Numbered from the stretch's first letter, positions 18,801 through 27,609 are shown. The stretch is DNA of 64,000 nucleotides from Sphingomonas sp. 1F27F7B (GCF_005503355.1 NZ_SCMK01000002.1:124001-188000), one strand, 5' to 3'. Made by a program: numbers and translations. Notes: a model not told the origin generated them from the letters alone.

Positions 18801-20242
18801 CAAATCGCAATGTCCGTGCAGATGCCGCCGGGAAGCAAGCTGGTCCAATAGTCGGAGCGAGTGACGATATCCGGAGCCGGACTGGCGGGTGCTGCCTTGA
18901 CCGTTACCGTTTCGAAGCGAGGACTGGCGCCACGATCCCATTTCGACGTGCTGTTCCATTGTGTGATGCCTCCGTTCGGACGGGTTTCCTGGGTCCTCCG
19001 GCCGATCGAATCATATTGCCACTGCACCTCCTTCAAATTCTCGTCGCGGAAGAGAATCAGGTTCTGCTTCGAGTCGAAGGTATACACCCGCGACTTCCCC
19101 AGCGGATTGGTGCGGGTGGTGACAAAGCCCGCAGCCACGCTGCCCGTACGCGTATAGTTCCAGTTATTACCGGCGGCATCCGTCAGCGTTACGTTGTTAT
19201 ATCCGCCGGTCGCGTATTGATACGTGCCAAAAGTGACCCTGACCGCATCGATGCCGGGGTTACTGGGCCGACGAACCGAAACCCAGCCGACACTCGTATT
19301 GAGCGGCATATTTCGAAGATACTGCGTGGTATTCCCAAGCGTATCCGTGAAGCTGCTCCTGTTGGTATAGGTAGCTCCACCGAGCGCATCGACATCATAT
19401 GCCGGCGCCACATTGTAACCATAGGCGGCGGTTCGCGAACAAGTCACCTGGCCGCTGCACGCCCCCTGCTGGTCGGAAGAGGCGACCGCGGAGGTAACGT
19501 CATAGGACGGGGAACTGTAATGCCCGTTGTCCTTGAAGCGCGTATAGTTAAGCGCGAGCCTCAGCCCGATGCTGTTCGAGATGCTGGTGACATCGGATTC
19601 CTTGTAGCCGCCGATGAATTCGGACCGGGTAGTATAGGTAAAATTGGCATAGACGCCGCTCGCCGCCGTCCATTTGGAGATCTTCGTGCAGTTTATGTTG
19701 CCGACGGCGGCGACGCTGGCAGTGCGCCCGCAGGCCGTCGCGTTGGAGACAACGAATCGCAACTCGTCCCCGTCGCCGGAATAATAGGTGTAGACGGTAA
19801 CACCGGATTCCGTTGTCTTGCGGATTTCGCCCCCGTAACCATCGGCGGCACCGTAGAATCCGTTGCCCGACCCCCCGAATCGACGCTTGATGTCGCCGAG
19901 CGTTAAGTCGAACTCATACGGGTCGCCGACAAGATTCTCCGAGCCCCCGCGCCAGGGATCAAAGAAAACCTTCAGCGACATTTCGACACTGAAACCGCGA
20001 CCGCGCGACAGGCTGAGGCGCTCGGGGAACTTTCCGGTTCCGATCGACACATCCTCGGTTCGACTGACGTAATTCAGCGTCGCCATATCGATACCGTTCT
20101 CGTCGACGGTATCCACCGTGACCGGTTCCGTTGCAGTGGTTTGCGCGAGGCTCGGCGCTGCCAGTCCAGAGCAGAGTATGGTCGAGAGGATCAGCCGCGC
20201 GTGCAGAAGCCGGCGGGATTTTCTGTCGGGGCGATTGATCAT
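15863..20242 (-). CDS. RHS/YD-repeat secreted protein
   Basis: A 1459-residue exported protein. A signal peptide covers about residues 1-34 (hydrophobic [18 protein letters not shown]). An N-terminal domain of about 370 residues follows. Then come many YD repeats of the type YxYDxxGRLTxxT (about residues 400-1200), which in relatives fold into a hollow beta-shell. The RHS core region reads [20 protein letters not shown] and ends DPTG at about residue 1242. The last 217 residues are variable and include a Gly/Ala-rich hydrophobic stretch (about residues 1340-1385) and a basic segment [10 protein letters not shown]. This matches the polymorphic toxin plan (shell plus variable C-terminal tip). 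No VgrG, PAAR or type VI genes are nearby, so Sec export then surface display is the likely route. Confidence 0.9.
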   Translation of the reverse strand: MINRPDRKSRRLLHARLILSTILCSGLAAPSLAQTTATEPVTVDTVDENGIDMATLNYVSRTEDVSIGTGKFPERLSLSRGRGFSVEMSLKVFFDPWRGGSENLVGDPYEFDLTLGDIKRRFGGSGNGFYGAADGYGGEIRKTTESGVTVYTYYSGDGDELRFVVSNATACGRTASVAAVGNINCTKISKWTAASGVYANFTYTTRSEFIGGYKESDVTSISNSIGLRLALNYTRFKDNGHYSSPSYDVTSAVASSDQQGACSGQVTCSRTAAYGYNVAPAYDVDALGGATYTNRSSFTDTLGNTTQYLRNMPLNTSVGWVSVRRPSNPGIDAVRVTFGTYQYATGGYNNVTLTDAAGNNWNYTRTGSVAAGFVTTRTNPLGKSRVYTFDSKQNLILFRDENLKEVQWQYDSIGRRTQETRPNGGITQWNSTSKWDRGASPRFETVTVKAAPASPAPDIVTRSDYWTSLLPGGICTDIAICYKPLWTTDARGKITNYSYSNFGGGIAAVEGPEAVPGMGGPRTDFTYAFLSGAWVPIRAFSCPGGGHGCVGTASERRLTLSYGANVLQPTQTTLQSGDGSIQMTTTNTYDAFGNRTSEDGPLPGAADTTRWIYDRAGKVVGEVGADPDGTGTRRKVAKRYGYDADGKLTQVELGTVPAQATDLASFTASQASQTIYNANGQKVQETELGAGVALQVRQYSYDVAGNLDCVALRMNPAVFASLPASACVSGTAGAAGPDRITKYAYDDAGRLTKVTAAYGTSVQVDELTQDYGNNGKVAHVTDAKGNTTAYGYDGFDRLTTTTFPDGSYESLQYDPSGNVTSKRTRDGQTTAIGYDALDRVVSKDLPNSVSGETDKGYAYDNFGNLTRAEDSTGRVLTFAYDALGRKTGQTDNAYAMGSASFAYNSAGQRTGLTWADGNSVSYEYRTSGEISAIRNSGGSALVSFTYDDLGRRIGIGRANGTQSGYAYDDASQLREVVQDLGGTARDLTIGLTRNAAGQIVQRRASNSEYSWTSYPAPSPNIDRTYTANSLNQITSAGNASTGYTSYGYNAGGNLNSASGPAGVEAYTYTVANQMVGAAAPLAHDPLDRLYRGVLDYGGPDTALLYDGTDLIAEVNQSNGTLLRRYANGDEVLISYEGSDLSNPRWLHTDERGSVIAITDASGTSIATNSYDEYGIPRYGNQGRFQFTGQKWFSNIGLYDFKARMYSPTLGRFMQSDPIGYGDGLNLYRYASNDPINNIDPTGTSDCPAFMLCGNYNSHGTPGNGGGGGREYGDRFPDSNSGVRYDFGGRDALWALRPRALITQLQAFVDARPYKKEVCRAGNTVVKLSGQVGDVSYGLTKYGAMAAGAGVIIGNPALITAGVATVETGAAFGLGAGSLQIAGGFAQGYGSGNFHNALAGVASLSTGVVISRALKATIPRGWQNGTRRKAEDVHTVVGNVAGALIGLANWLAPSQVDCPE

Positions 20243-20416
20243 CTTGATTTATCCCTGATTATCAATGCTTTAATGAATTTTCGCTGCCACATGCCCGCCA
20301 GATCCATATGTCTTTCGGGAAGCGAGGCTGGATGCGGAAAGGGCAGACCGAGCAGCGTGTGGAGGATGGGCGTCGATCGTCGCCTGCCAGACAAGGCGAC
20401 GCCACGCCGCCGCCCA

Positions 20417-21016
20417 TCAAAGCTCGCCGGACCTGATTTCACAAACCTTCTGGGTGCCGGTGACTGTCACCGTCACGGTCCCGGTCGCGGTGGCGCCAAG
20501 AGAGTCGGCAACGACGTAGGAAAAGATCAAATTACCTGGCCAGCCAGAATCAATCTGGACTGTCGTGCTGTTGACTATCGAGATACCGGGCCCTGAAACG
20601 CTCACGAGAGACAGCGGTACATTGCCGTCCGGATCATAGTCGTTCGCCAGAACGTCCAGCGTGGTGCTCATAAAGCACATCATCGATTTACTATCGGCAA
20701 CTGCCACGGGCGGCGAATTCGTCGGGGTTGGCGTGGGTGTCGGGGTGGGGGTGGGTGTTGGGCTCACGGTGGGGATCGGCGTGGGCGTTGCACATGCCGG
20801 GATTGCCCCGGTTCCCTTGGCGTAATGCACCCGATTGCCTGCGGCATCGAAACAGGTGGCCATCACGACGCCCGTGTTCGGGCCGCCACCTGTCGCCGAT
20901 CCCGTCAGGCGCCCCTGCGCATCATATTGATAATTGGTCGCTTCCTGCGCATGCGCAGGAAGCGTCGAGAACGCGATCGCAAGCAAGCTCGCACGCGCAA
21001 GCAAATCAAAGCGCAT
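20417..21016 (-). CDS. Secreted protein with one YD repeat and an Ig-like domain
   Basis: A 199-residue exported protein. The signal peptide ends in LPAHAQ (about residue 23). It is followed at once by a single YD repeat (YQYDAQGRLTGSATGGG and CFDAAGNRVHYAKGT), then a linker of TP dipeptides (about residues 80-100). A cadherin/Ig-like domain comes last (PPVAVADSKSM, DVLANDYDPDGNVPLS, SYVVADSLGATATGTVTVTV). It lies 175 bases upstream of the RHS gene on the same strand and is probably co-transcribed. The mix of one RHS unit with an Ig-like repeat suggests an accessory that docks to the RHS shell or anchors it, but this is inference. Confidence 0.8.
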   Translation of the reverse strand: MRFDLLARASLLAIAFSTLPAHAQEATNYQYDAQGRLTGSATGGGPNTGVVMATCFDAAGNRVHYAKGTGAIPACATPTPIPTVSPTPTPTPTPTPTPTNSPPVAVADSKSMMCFMSTTLDVLANDYDPDGNVPLSLVSVSGPGISIVNSTTVQIDSGWPGNLIFSYVVADSLGATATGTVTVTVTGTQKVCEIRSGEL

Positions 21017-21296
21017 AGCCCATCCCCCGCTACTAGTTCCTGCGAACCATCAGCGACGCGGCCAGCCACCCCGGAACACCGGTGCGGAACGACGATTGCG
21101 ACCTGAAAGCCCCCCAATGAGTTTCTAAGAAGTAAGATACATGTTTCTGAAATATTTCGAAAATCACAGATACAACCGAATCCGTGACAGCTTCTGATGC
21201 CAGATCTATTTTTTACGCCGCACCTTCGGGTGACTGCGATGCTTGATCGGGGAAATGATAACTGGCTGAATTAAATGGATTCCTTTGGCGGCAATT
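21017..21296. other. AT-rich leader region of the RHS genes
   Basis: This stretch of 280 bases has no credible coding frame. Its middle (21121-21290) is AT-rich and is the only sizeable promoter space for the minus-strand RHS companion and RHS genes. No single promoter can be pointed to with confidence. The TCTGAGGC repeat at its right edge marks the island boundary. Confidence 0.4.
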
Positions 21297-21304
21297 TCTG
21301 AGGC

Positions 21305-21684
21305 GGCGTTATCCGCGAAAATGCGACCTTGAGGCGCTCCTATCCGGTCCCGACATCTTCTTCGGCCTGATGCTGGTGCCGGTGCCGGGCGAGGAACTGG
21401 TATTCCGCGCGCTGTTCGTCCCTCTGCCCGATCGCCCTTTCGCGCCGTGGCAATGGGCGCTCGCGGTCAGCGCGTTCGTCCTTTGGCATCCCCTTCCGGC
21501 GCTGACCTACGGCCCGCCCTGGTCGGCGACCTTTCTCGAGCCGGGTTTCCTGGCCGTCGTGGCGGTGCTCGGCACCTTGCTCGTTCGCCTCTATCGCGCC
21601 ACCGGGAGCATCTGGCCGCGCGTTCTCGTCCACTGGTCGGTCGTGGCCGGGTGGCAGCTGTTGTTCGTCGGACCGATCGGATAG
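21305..21684 (+). pseudogene. CPBP intramembrane protease, 3' fragment
   Basis: The frame holds the catalytic part of a CPBP glutamic protease: EELVFRALFVP (the EExxxR motif), FVLWHP with the second-motif histidine, and RVLVHWSVVAGW with the third. Homology begins before the only ATG (21370), at about DLEALLSGPDIFFGL, and the expected first helix is missing. That helix is found at 14415-14515, in the fragment next to tldD. A short 104-residue product from ATG 21370 could still be made, but it would lack the N-terminal helices. Confidence 0.75.
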
Positions 21685-21693
21685 AGTGGGAGC

Positions 21694-22629
21694 ATGACCC
21701 AGGCGTTGCCCCAACTCGACTGGTCCGGCTGGCGCGAGACCGCGCAGCATCTGCACCTGATCACCCAGATGCTCGGCAAGATCCGCCTCGCGCGGACGCC
21801 CTGGCTCAACCATGGCTGGCACGTGGCGCTCTATCCGACGGCGCGCGGCCTCACCACCGGCCCGGTGCCCTGCACCGAGGCGATGCTCCAGCTCGATCTC
21901 GATCTGCAGGCCGGCGAGCTCCGCCTCTCGACGGACAGCGGCGGCGAGGCCGTTCTGCCGCTCGGCCCGGGGAGCATCGCCGATTTCCACGCGGCGCTGG
22001 TCGGCGCGCTCGTCGCGCTTGGCGTACCCGTGAAGTTCGACGGCACGCCGAGCGAGCTTCCCGATGCCGTCGCCTTTGTGCGGGACATCGCTCCCCGGCC
22101 CTGGGATGCCGAGGCGGTACGCGACTTCCACCGCGCGCTGCTCTGGGTGGACCGGGTCTTCCAGCAGTTCCGCACCGGCTTTCTCGGCAAGGCCAGCCCG
22201 GTGCATTTCTTCTGGGGCAGTTTCGATCTGGCGGTGACGCGCTTTTCCGGCCGGACGGCGCCGCTGCATCCCGGGGGCATCCCGGGACTTCCCGATGCCG
22301 TGACCTGCGAAGCCTATAGCCATGAAGAGGCGAGCGCCGGCTTCTGGCCCGGCAGCGATGCGTTCCCGAAGGCGGCCTTCTACGCCTATGGCTATCCCGC
22401 GCCCGCCGGCTATGGGGAGGCGAAGCTCCCGGCGCCCGCCTATTACGACGCCGGTCTCGGCGAATGGCTGCTCGAATATGATGCGGTGCGCGCGGCGGAA
22501 GACCCCGGGGCGTTGCTGCTGGATTTCCTCCAGGCGAGCTATGATGCCGTCGCGGACCTCGGCCATTGGGACCGCGCCCATCTCGAATGCGTGCCGGGTG
22601 TCCCCCGCCGCCCACGGCAGGTGCAATAG
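21694..22629 (+). CDS. DUF5996 family protein
   Basis: A 311-residue cytosolic protein matching the DUF5996 family, starting QLDWSGWRETAQHLHLITQMLGK. Recognisable blocks are PWLNHGWHVALYPTARGLT, the VHFFWGSFDLAVTRFSGR core (about residue 168), and a C-terminal SHEEASAGFWPGSD with YAYGYPAP. The function of the family is unknown. It begins 10 bases after the CPBP fragment. In the ancestor the order was probably tldD, CPBP protease, DUF5996. Confidence 0.88.
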   Translation: MTQALPQLDWSGWRETAQHLHLITQMLGKIRLARTPWLNHGWHVALYPTARGLTTGPVPCTEAMLQLDLDLQAGELRLSTDSGGEAVLPLGPGSIADFHAALVGALVALGVPVKFDGTPSELPDAVAFVRDIAPRPWDAEAVRDFHRALLWVDRVFQQFRTGFLGKASPVHFFWGSFDLAVTRFSGRTAPLHPGGIPGLPDAVTCEAYSHEEASAGFWPGSDAFPKAAFYAYGYPAPAGYGEAKLPAPAYYDAGLGEWLLEYDAVRAAEDPGALLLDFLQASYDAVADLGHWDRAHLECVPGVPRRPRQVQ

Positions 22630-22747
22630 CCGGCATGCTCGCGCGTTCCGGCGATCGACGCGCGCCCGTCGGGCGCCGGTACCCCTTCCCGCCGACGCTT
22701 GGCAGCCACGGGCTGCCCGCTCGCAATCTCATCCGGGAGCTTCACTG

Positions 22748-22948
22748 ATGCCGCTCGTCGAACTCGGCCGCTACGATCGGCAGGAAGCCTTCATCGTCCA
22801 GGGGCGGCTGGAGGATGAAGACATCCCCAGCTTCGTGTTCGACGCCGGGACCAGCATCGCCGATGGCTCGTACCTGCTGATCCCGGTGCGCGTGATGGTG
22901 GACGACGAGGATCTGGCGCGGGCGCGCGCGATCCTCGCCGCCGCCTAG
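22748..22948 (+). CDS. DUF2007 family protein
   Basis: A 66-residue protein of the DUF2007 type (putative signal-transducing protein). The layout is a short beta-alpha-beta-beta unit, with the typical start LVELGRYDRQEAFIVQGRL, DEDIPSFVFDAG and the end ARAILAAA. ATG 22748 is preceded by CGGGAGCTTC (GGGAG) at a fitting distance. Its stop lies one base from the stop of the convergent gene at 22950. The molecular role of the family is not known to me. Confidence 0.8.
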   Translation: MPLVELGRYDRQEAFIVQGRLEDEDIPSFVFDAGTSIADGSYLLIPVRVMVDDEDLARARAILAAA

Positions 22949-22949
22949 C

Positions 22950-23408
22950 TCAGGTCACGATCTTGACGGGTATCGTCGCGATCGCCTTCTTGCCGCAGAG
23001 GATCACGACTTCCTTGTACTTCGGGAGCGCGCGCTTGATCTCGGCCTTCACTTCCTGCGTCGTCACGACCTGTGGAGCCGGGCCGGTCGGCGCAAATGCG
23101 ACAAAGTCGAAATACTGGGTCGGCGGAAGGTTCTTGGTGGTGGCGCCCCGGTTGAGCATCAGTTTCCAGCCGCCCGTCGGCGTGGTCGCCTGCCCGGTGA
23201 CGTGAAGCGTCGGTGTCATGTGGGGTCCCGGCATCTTGTCGAGCCACGCCTTCCAGCCGGCCGTCTTGACCTTCTCGCAGGCATTGACCGGTGCGGCCGC
23301 GATCTTGGCCGATGTCCCCGAAACGTTCGCCGTGGCGGCATTCGATGCCGCGTAGCCGGTGGTGAGTGTCGCAATGACGGCCAAGCAAGGCCAGGCTATG
23401 CGCTGCAT
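22950..23408 (-). CDS. Secreted hypothetical protein
   Basis: A 152-residue protein with an N-terminal signal peptide (MQRIAWPCLAVIATLTTGYA, cut near residue 20-26). The mature part has two cysteines (Cys44 and one near residue 137) that may form a disulfide. Visible stretches are HVTGQATTPTGGWKLMLNRG and a conserved-looking end with KYKEVVILCGKK. It resembles small sphingomonad periplasmic proteins of unknown role. It is monocistronic and convergent with the DUF2007 gene. Confidence 0.7.
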   Translation of the reverse strand: MQRIAWPCLAVIATLTTGYAASNAATANVSGTSAKIAAAPVNACEKVKTAGWKAWLDKMPGPHMTPTLHVTGQATTPTGGWKLMLNRGATTKNLPPTQYFDFVAFAPTGPAPQVVTTQEVKAEIKRALPKYKEVVILCGKKAIATIPVKIVT

Positions 23409-23572
23409 GTTTCCATTCTCCCCATGAGTCGTGGTTGGGGAATGCTGCGCTCGTTGGGATAGAAGTCAAACGGGTTCGCCGCCGAAATGGACATGAACTG
23501 CAGGACGTTCGATTGCAGCTTGATAATAAAGCTATTTGACGCCTTCGCCGATGATCGCGGGGAAGTATTTGA

Positions 23573-24172
23573 TCATGCCAGCAGCAGCGAAGTCGCTTTC
23601 TTCGCGATGGCAATCAGTTCGGCGCGCGGAGTGCCGGCGCGGGCCCGGGTGCTCAGCGAATGGATCACCGAGGATGCGATTTGCGCGTCGCCGCGCGGAT
23701 CGGCGCTGCCGGCCTGTTCCATCAGCTTCTCGATCCATTCGTCCTGCAATTGCACGAAGCCGGCCAGCGCCGCGCGGATATCGGCATCGGCCACTGCCTC
23801 GGCCGCCGCGGTGTTCACCGCGATGCAGCCCGAAGGGCCGTACTCGCCGGTCAGAAAGCCTTCGATCGCGCCGAGGAACAGCGCCTTGAGCATCTTCTCC
23901 GGCGGATAGTGAACATCGTGGAGCGCGGCGAAGGTCGAATCGACAATGGCGTGCGTACGCGCGAGGCCGGCAAGGTACAGCGCCTTCTTGTCTCCGAACG
24001 TCGCATAGAGGCTCGGCCGGTTCACGCCTGTCGCCGCGGCCAGTTCGTCGAGCGAGGTATTGGCATAGCCGAGCGTGCGGAAGCGCTGGAGCGCGGCGCG
24101 CAACGCCGCCTCCTGGTCGAACTTGCGCGGCCGACCCCGCCCGCGCGGCGCTATTTTTGTATCGTTTCGCAT
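23573..24172 (-). CDS. TetR family transcriptional regulator
   Basis: A 199-residue repressor-type regulator. The N-terminal basic arm is APRGRGRPRKFDQEAAL. The TetR helix-turn-helix follows (TSLDELAAATGVNRPSLYATFGDKKALY without its first residues, about residues 39-66), then a ligand-binding domain with an AcrR/YezE-like C-terminus. It is divergent from the GST gene, and the 60-base gap contains a 28-bp near-perfect palindrome, so it very probably represses itself and the GST gene. A half-site-like ATTTTTGT lies within its own first codons (about 24153-24160). The start is ATG 24172. Confidence 0.92.
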   Translation of the reverse strand: MRNDTKIAPRGRGRPRKFDQEAALRAALQRFRTLGYANTSLDELAAATGVNRPSLYATFGDKKALYLAGLARTHAIVDSTFAALHDVHYPPEKMLKALFLGAIEGFLTGEYGPSGCIAVNTAAAEAVADADIRAALAGFVQLQDEWIEKLMEQAGSADPRGDAQIASSVIHSLSTRARAGTPRAELIAIAKKATSLLLA

Positions 24173-24190
24173 TATATTCCTTGACGCCCC

Positions 24191-24218
24191 GATTTTTGTG
24201 CGAGATCGTACAAAAATC
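24191..24218. promoter_or_regulatory. Probable TetR operator between tetR-type gene and GST gene
   Basis: Arms GATTTTTGTGCGA and TCGTACAAAAATC are inverted copies with one mismatch in 13 bases, around a two-base centre. The site ends 15 bases before the GST start, so a bound repressor would block transcription of both divergent genes. Confidence 0.75.
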
Positions 24219-24232
24219 AAGGGAGACTCGTC

Positions 24233-24847
24233 ATGAAGCTCTATTTCACGCCTTTCGCCTGTTCGCTCGCGGCGCGCATCGCGCTTGAGGAGGCCGGGCT
24301 CGACGCCGAATATGTCCAGGTGCCCAGCGACCTGCGCCTGCCGGACGGGCGCGATTTCACCGAGATCTCGCCGATGGGCTATGTTCCGGCGATCGAGACC
24401 GGTGCGGGCTTCGTCCTTACCGAAGGGCCGGCGGTGCTCACCTACATCGCCGAGCTGGCGCCCGAGGGTTCGCTCAGCTTCACCGGCTTTTCCGATGCGC
24501 ATTACCGGATGCTCGCCTGGCTGAACTTCGTCAGCACCGAGCTGCACAAGGCAGTGTTCATGCCGATCCTCGGCAAGGGCTATGGTGCGGTCGAGCAGGA
24601 TGCGGCGCGCGCCCGCCATGCCCGGCCCTTCGCGGTGCTGACCCGGCATCTCGAGGGTCGCGAATATCTCGACGATCGCTTCACCGTGGCCGACGCCTAT
24701 CTGCTCGCGGTGCTCAACTGGTGCGAATATTCGAAGGTGCCGATCGCCGAATGGCCGGTGCTGGCGGCCTATCGCGAACGCGTGCGCGCCCGCCCGGCGG
24801 TGGCGCGCGCGATGGCCGCCGAATGGCCGTTGCTCAAGGCCGCCTGA
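24233..24847 (+). CDS. Glutathione S-transferase family protein
   Basis: A 204-residue cytosolic GST of the bacterial beta/GstA-like type. The thioredoxin-fold N-terminus is MKLYFTPFACSLAARIALEE, where Ser/Cys at positions 10-11 lie at the usual active-site place. The cis-proline is in GYVPAIE (about residue 52), with TEGPAVLTYI binding the glutathione gamma-glutamyl part. The C-terminal helical domain carries FTVADAYLLAVLNW (N-capping box). Shine-Dalgarno AGGGAG lies at 24220-24225. It is controlled by the divergent TetR regulator and ends at a strong terminator. The substrate is probably an electrophile sensed by the regulator, but it is not visible in the sequence. Confidence 0.92.
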   Translation: MKLYFTPFACSLAARIALEEAGLDAEYVQVPSDLRLPDGRDFTEISPMGYVPAIETGAGFVLTEGPAVLTYIAELAPEGSLSFTGFSDAHYRMLAWLNFVSTELHKAVFMPILGKGYGAVEQDAARARHARPFAVLTRHLEGREYLDDRFTVADAYLLAVLNWCEYSKVPIAEWPVLAAYRERVRARPAVARAMAAEWPLLKAA

Positions 24848-24900
24848 ACCTTCGTTCCGAGCTCGGGGCGTGACCGTATCGCGGTCGCTCCCGCCACGCC

Positions 24901-24933
24901 TGCCCCTTCCGCTCGCGCGGGAGGGGCATTTTT
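24901..24933 (+). terminator. Rho-independent terminator after the GST gene
   Basis: TGCCCCTTCCGC pairs with GCGGGAGGGGCA around a TCGC loop (12 pairs, one G-T), followed by TTTTT. It separates the GST unit from the crt operon. Confidence 0.85.
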
Positions 24934-24970
24934 GTTGGAATCGCGCGAATCGCTGGGTTAGGCCTGTGCC

Positions 24971-26134
24971 ATGCCCGCAACGATCAACTGCGACGTGGCG
25001 ATTGTCGGCGGGGGTCTTGCCGGCGGGCTGATCGCGCTCGCGCTGCGCCGCAGGCGCCCGGATTGCGACGTGCGCATCGTCGAGGGCGGCAGCCGGATCG
25101 GCGGCAACCATCTCTGGTCCTTCTTCGCCACCGATGTCGCGCCGGCCGATCGCTGGCTCACCGCGCCGCTGATCGGCCATGGCTGGACGAGCTACGACGT
25201 CGCCTTCCCGGCGGTCTCACGGACCCTGCGCACCGGCTATTATTCGATCGAATCGCGCCGCCTCGACCAGGTCGTGCGTGCCGAGCTGCCCGCGCACGCA
25301 GTGATGACCCGGCGCAAGGTGCTAGCCGCCAGCCCGACCGCAGTCGTCCTTTCCGACGGCGACCGGATCGAGGCCAAGGGGGTGATCGATTGCCGCGGCC
25401 CCGCCGACCTCGCGGCGCTGCGCTGCGGCTGGCAGAAATTCCATGGCCGCGAGCTGGCGCTGGCCGAGGCACACGGGCTGGAGCGGCCGAAGCTGATGGA
25501 CGCCACGGTCGAGCAGCTCGACGGCTATCGCTTCGTCTATGCGCTGCCGTTCAGCCCCACCTGCGCCTTTGTCGAGGATACTTATTACAGCGACACGCCG
25601 GAGTTCGACGCGGCGCTGCTCGGCAGGCGGATCGATGCCTATGCCGATGCGCAGGGCTGGCAAGTCGATCGCGTAGTGCGCGAGGAGGGCGGGGCGCTGC
25701 CGGTGGTGATGGGCGGCGATTTCGAAGCCTATTGGCAGGCGGGCGGCAACAAGGTGGCCAAGGCGGGCGCGCGCGCCGGCCTGTTCCACCCGCTCACCAG
25801 CTATGCGCTGCCCGATGCGGTGCGCACCGCCGTGCTCGTCGCCGCGGCGAGCGATCTCGGCGGCCCGGCGCTTCACCGCCTGCTGCACGATTTCGCCCGA
25901 TCGACATGGCGCCGCCGCCATTTCTACCGCATGCTCGCCGCCATGTTGTTCAAGGCCGCCGAACCCATGGAGCGCTACCGCATCCTCCAGCGCTTCTACC
26001 GGCTCGATCCCCAGCTGATCGGGCGTTTCTATGCGGGGCATTCCACCCTGCTCGATCGCATGCGGCTGGTCTCGGGCAAGCCGCCGGTGCCGATCGGCCG
26101 CGCGCTCCTGGCGATACGGGAGTCGTTGCGGTGA
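24971..26134 (+). CDS. crtY: Lycopene beta-cyclase
   Basis: CrtY-type cyclase of 387 residues that turns both ends of lycopene into beta-rings to give beta-carotene. The Rossmann motif VAIVGGGLAGGLIALAL is at residue 9. The family signature GGNHLWSFF is at about residue 43, and FVYALPFSPT is at about residue 184. The C-terminal catalytic-site region holds AGLFHPLTSYALPDAV and MERYRILQRFYRL. It is the first gene of the crt operon, and its stop overlaps the crtI GTG (GTGA at 26131-26134). It acts at the inner membrane on the product of CrtI. Confidence 0.96.
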   Translation: MPATINCDVAIVGGGLAGGLIALALRRRRPDCDVRIVEGGSRIGGNHLWSFFATDVAPADRWLTAPLIGHGWTSYDVAFPAVSRTLRTGYYSIESRRLDQVVRAELPAHAVMTRRKVLAASPTAVVLSDGDRIEAKGVIDCRGPADLAALRCGWQKFHGRELALAEAHGLERPKLMDATVEQLDGYRFVYALPFSPTCAFVEDTYYSDTPEFDAALLGRRIDAYADAQGWQVDRVVREEGGALPVVMGGDFEAYWQAGGNKVAKAGARAGLFHPLTSYALPDAVRTAVLVAAASDLGGPALHRLLHDFARSTWRRRHFYRMLAAMLFKAAEPMERYRILQRFYRLDPQLIGRFYAGHSTLLDRMRLVSGKPPVPIGRALLAIRESLR

Positions 26135-27609
26135 AGCGCGCGGTGGTGGTCGGCGCCGGGATCGGCGGGCTCGCGCTCGCGATCCGGCTGCAATCGGCGG
26201 GCGTCGAGACAGTGGTGCTGGAGGCGCGCGACAAGCCGGGCGGGCGCGCCTATTTCTGGGAAAGGGACGGCTTCACCTTCGATGCCGGCCCCACGGTGAT
26301 CACCGCGCCCGAGGCACTGCGCGAGCTCTGGCAGCTTTCCGGGCACGACATGGCCGCGGATGTGAAGCTGAAGCCGGTGACGCCCTTCTACCGCCTCTCC
26401 TGGCCCGACGGCACGCGTTTCGACTATTCGAACGACGACCATCAGCTCGCCGCCGAGATCGCGCGGCTGGAGCCGCAGGACGTCGCCGGCTATGGCCGGT
26501 TCCTCGAATATGCCGCCGGCGTGTACGAGGAAGGCTATGTGAAGCTCGGCCATGTCGCGTTCCAGGACGTCATGGCGATGGTCCGCGCCGCGCCCGCCCT
26601 CGCCAAATACGGCGCGTGGCGATCGGTCTATGCCAAGGTGGCGAGCTTCATCCGTAACGAGAAGCTGCGCCAGGCTTTCTCCTTCCACACGCTGCTGGTC
26701 GGCGGAAACCCGATGACGGCGAGCGCGATCTATGCGCTGATCCACCAGCTGGAGCGCCAGAGCGGAGTCTGGTGGGCCGAGGGCGGCACCAACCGGCTGG
26801 TCGCCGGGATGGTCCGCCATTTCGAGCGGCTGGGCGGCAGGTTGCGGCTCGGCGATCCGGTGACGGCCATCGACACGCTGGGCGATCTGGTCACCGGGGT
26901 GCGCACGGCGGGCGGCCATGAGCTGCAGGTCGATGCGGTCGCCTGCAATGCGGACGTGGTCCACAGCTATCGCGACCTGCTGAAGGGCTCGCGCTCCAGC
27001 CAGCGGGCGGCGCAGTCGCTGGTGCGCAAGCGCTTCTCGCCGTCGCTGTTCCTCGTCCATTTCGGCGTGCGCGGGACCTTTCCCGAGATCGCGCACCATT
27101 CGGTCCTGTTCGGCCCCCGCTATCAGGGGCTGCTCGCCGACATCTTCGATCATGGCGTGCTGAGCGAGGATTTCTCGCTCTATCTCCACCATCCCAGCGC
27201 CAGCGATGCCGCGATGGCGCCGGCCGGGCATGCGACCTTCTACGCGCTGGCGCCGGTGCCGCATCTCGGCAAGTTCCCGGCCGACTGGAACGAGATCGCC
27301 CCGGTGCTGGAGGCGCGCATCCTCGCCGAGATCCAGCGCCGGCTGATCCCGGACCTCCAGGATCGGATCGTGACGAAGTTCAGCTATGCCCCGCCCGATT
27401 TCCGCGACGATCTGGGCGCGCATCTGGGGTCTGCCTTCAGCCTCGAGCCGATCCTCTCCCAGAGCGCCTGGTTCCGCACCCACAATCGCGACGATGCGAT
27501 CCACAACCTGTTCTTCGTCGGCGCGGGCACGCATCCCGGCGCCGGCATCCCCGGCGTGGTCGGCAGCGCGAAGGCGACCGCTGCGCTGATGCTCGGCGAC
27601 GGCAAGTGA
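26131..27609 (+). CDS. crtI: Phytoene desaturase
   Basis: CrtI-type FAD enzyme of 492 residues that converts phytoene to lycopene in four steps. The N-terminal dinucleotide motif is VVVGAGIGGLALAIRL. The FAD-contact region is KPGGRAYFWERDGFTFDAGP. The conserved SFHTLLVGGNP stretch lies at about residue 188, and the bacterial phytoene dehydrogenase signature NLFFVGAGTHPGAGIPGV is at the C-terminus. The GTG start is fixed by the overlap with crtY. It is followed after 64 bases by the LOG-family gene. Confidence 0.96.
   Translation: MKRAVVVGAGIGGLALAIRLQSAGVETVVLEARDKPGGRAYFWERDGFTFDAGPTVITAPEALRELWQLSGHDMAADVKLKPVTPFYRLSWPDGTRFDYSNDDHQLAAEIARLEPQDVAGYGRFLEYAAGVYEEGYVKLGHVAFQDVMAMVRAAPALAKYGAWRSVYAKVASFIRNEKLRQAFSFHTLLVGGNPMTASAIYALIHQLERQSGVWWAEGGTNRLVAGMVRHFERLGGRLRLGDPVTAIDTLGDLVTGVRTAGGHELQVDAVACNADVVHSYRDLLKGSRSSQRAAQSLVRKRFSPSLFLVHFGVRGTFPEIAHHSVLFGPRYQGLLADIFDHGVLSEDFSLYLHHPSASDAAMAPAGHATFYALAPVPHLGKFPADWNEIAPVLEARILAEIQRRLIPDLQDRIVTKFSYAPPDFRDDLGAHLGSAFSLEPILSQSAWFRTHNRDDAIHNLFFVGAGTHPGAGIPGVVGSAKATAALMLGDGK

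Larger units (their letters stand above)
14563..21304. mobile_element. RHS island interrupting a CPBP protease gene
   Basis: About 6.7 kb separates the two halves of the CPBP protease gene. It carries two transposase remnants, two small membrane protein genes, an RHS gene and its secreted companion. Stretches of it (14.84-15.2, 15.6-15.86 and 21.12-21.29 kb) are visibly AT-rich compared with the rest of the window. GCCTCAGA at 14563-14570 and TCTGAGGC at 21297-21304 form an 8-bp inverted repeat close to both apparent break points; with 8 bp this could be chance. No integrase or clear target duplication was found. Ends are approximate. Confidence 0.5.

Noticed and set aside
16688-19906. Repeated open frames on the plus strand opposite the RHS gene
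   Set aside because: They are reflections of the YD-repeat codons and show no start sites or protein features.
15863-20242. Possible DNA tandem repeats or CRISPR-like pattern
   Set aside because: The periodicity is at protein level (YD repeats) with variable DNA. No direct repeats with unique spacers exist anywhere in the window.
14563-21304. Integrative element with att sites
   Set aside because: No integrase, no tRNA gene and no clear direct repeats at the ends; only an 8-bp inverted pair was found, so the word element is used loosely.
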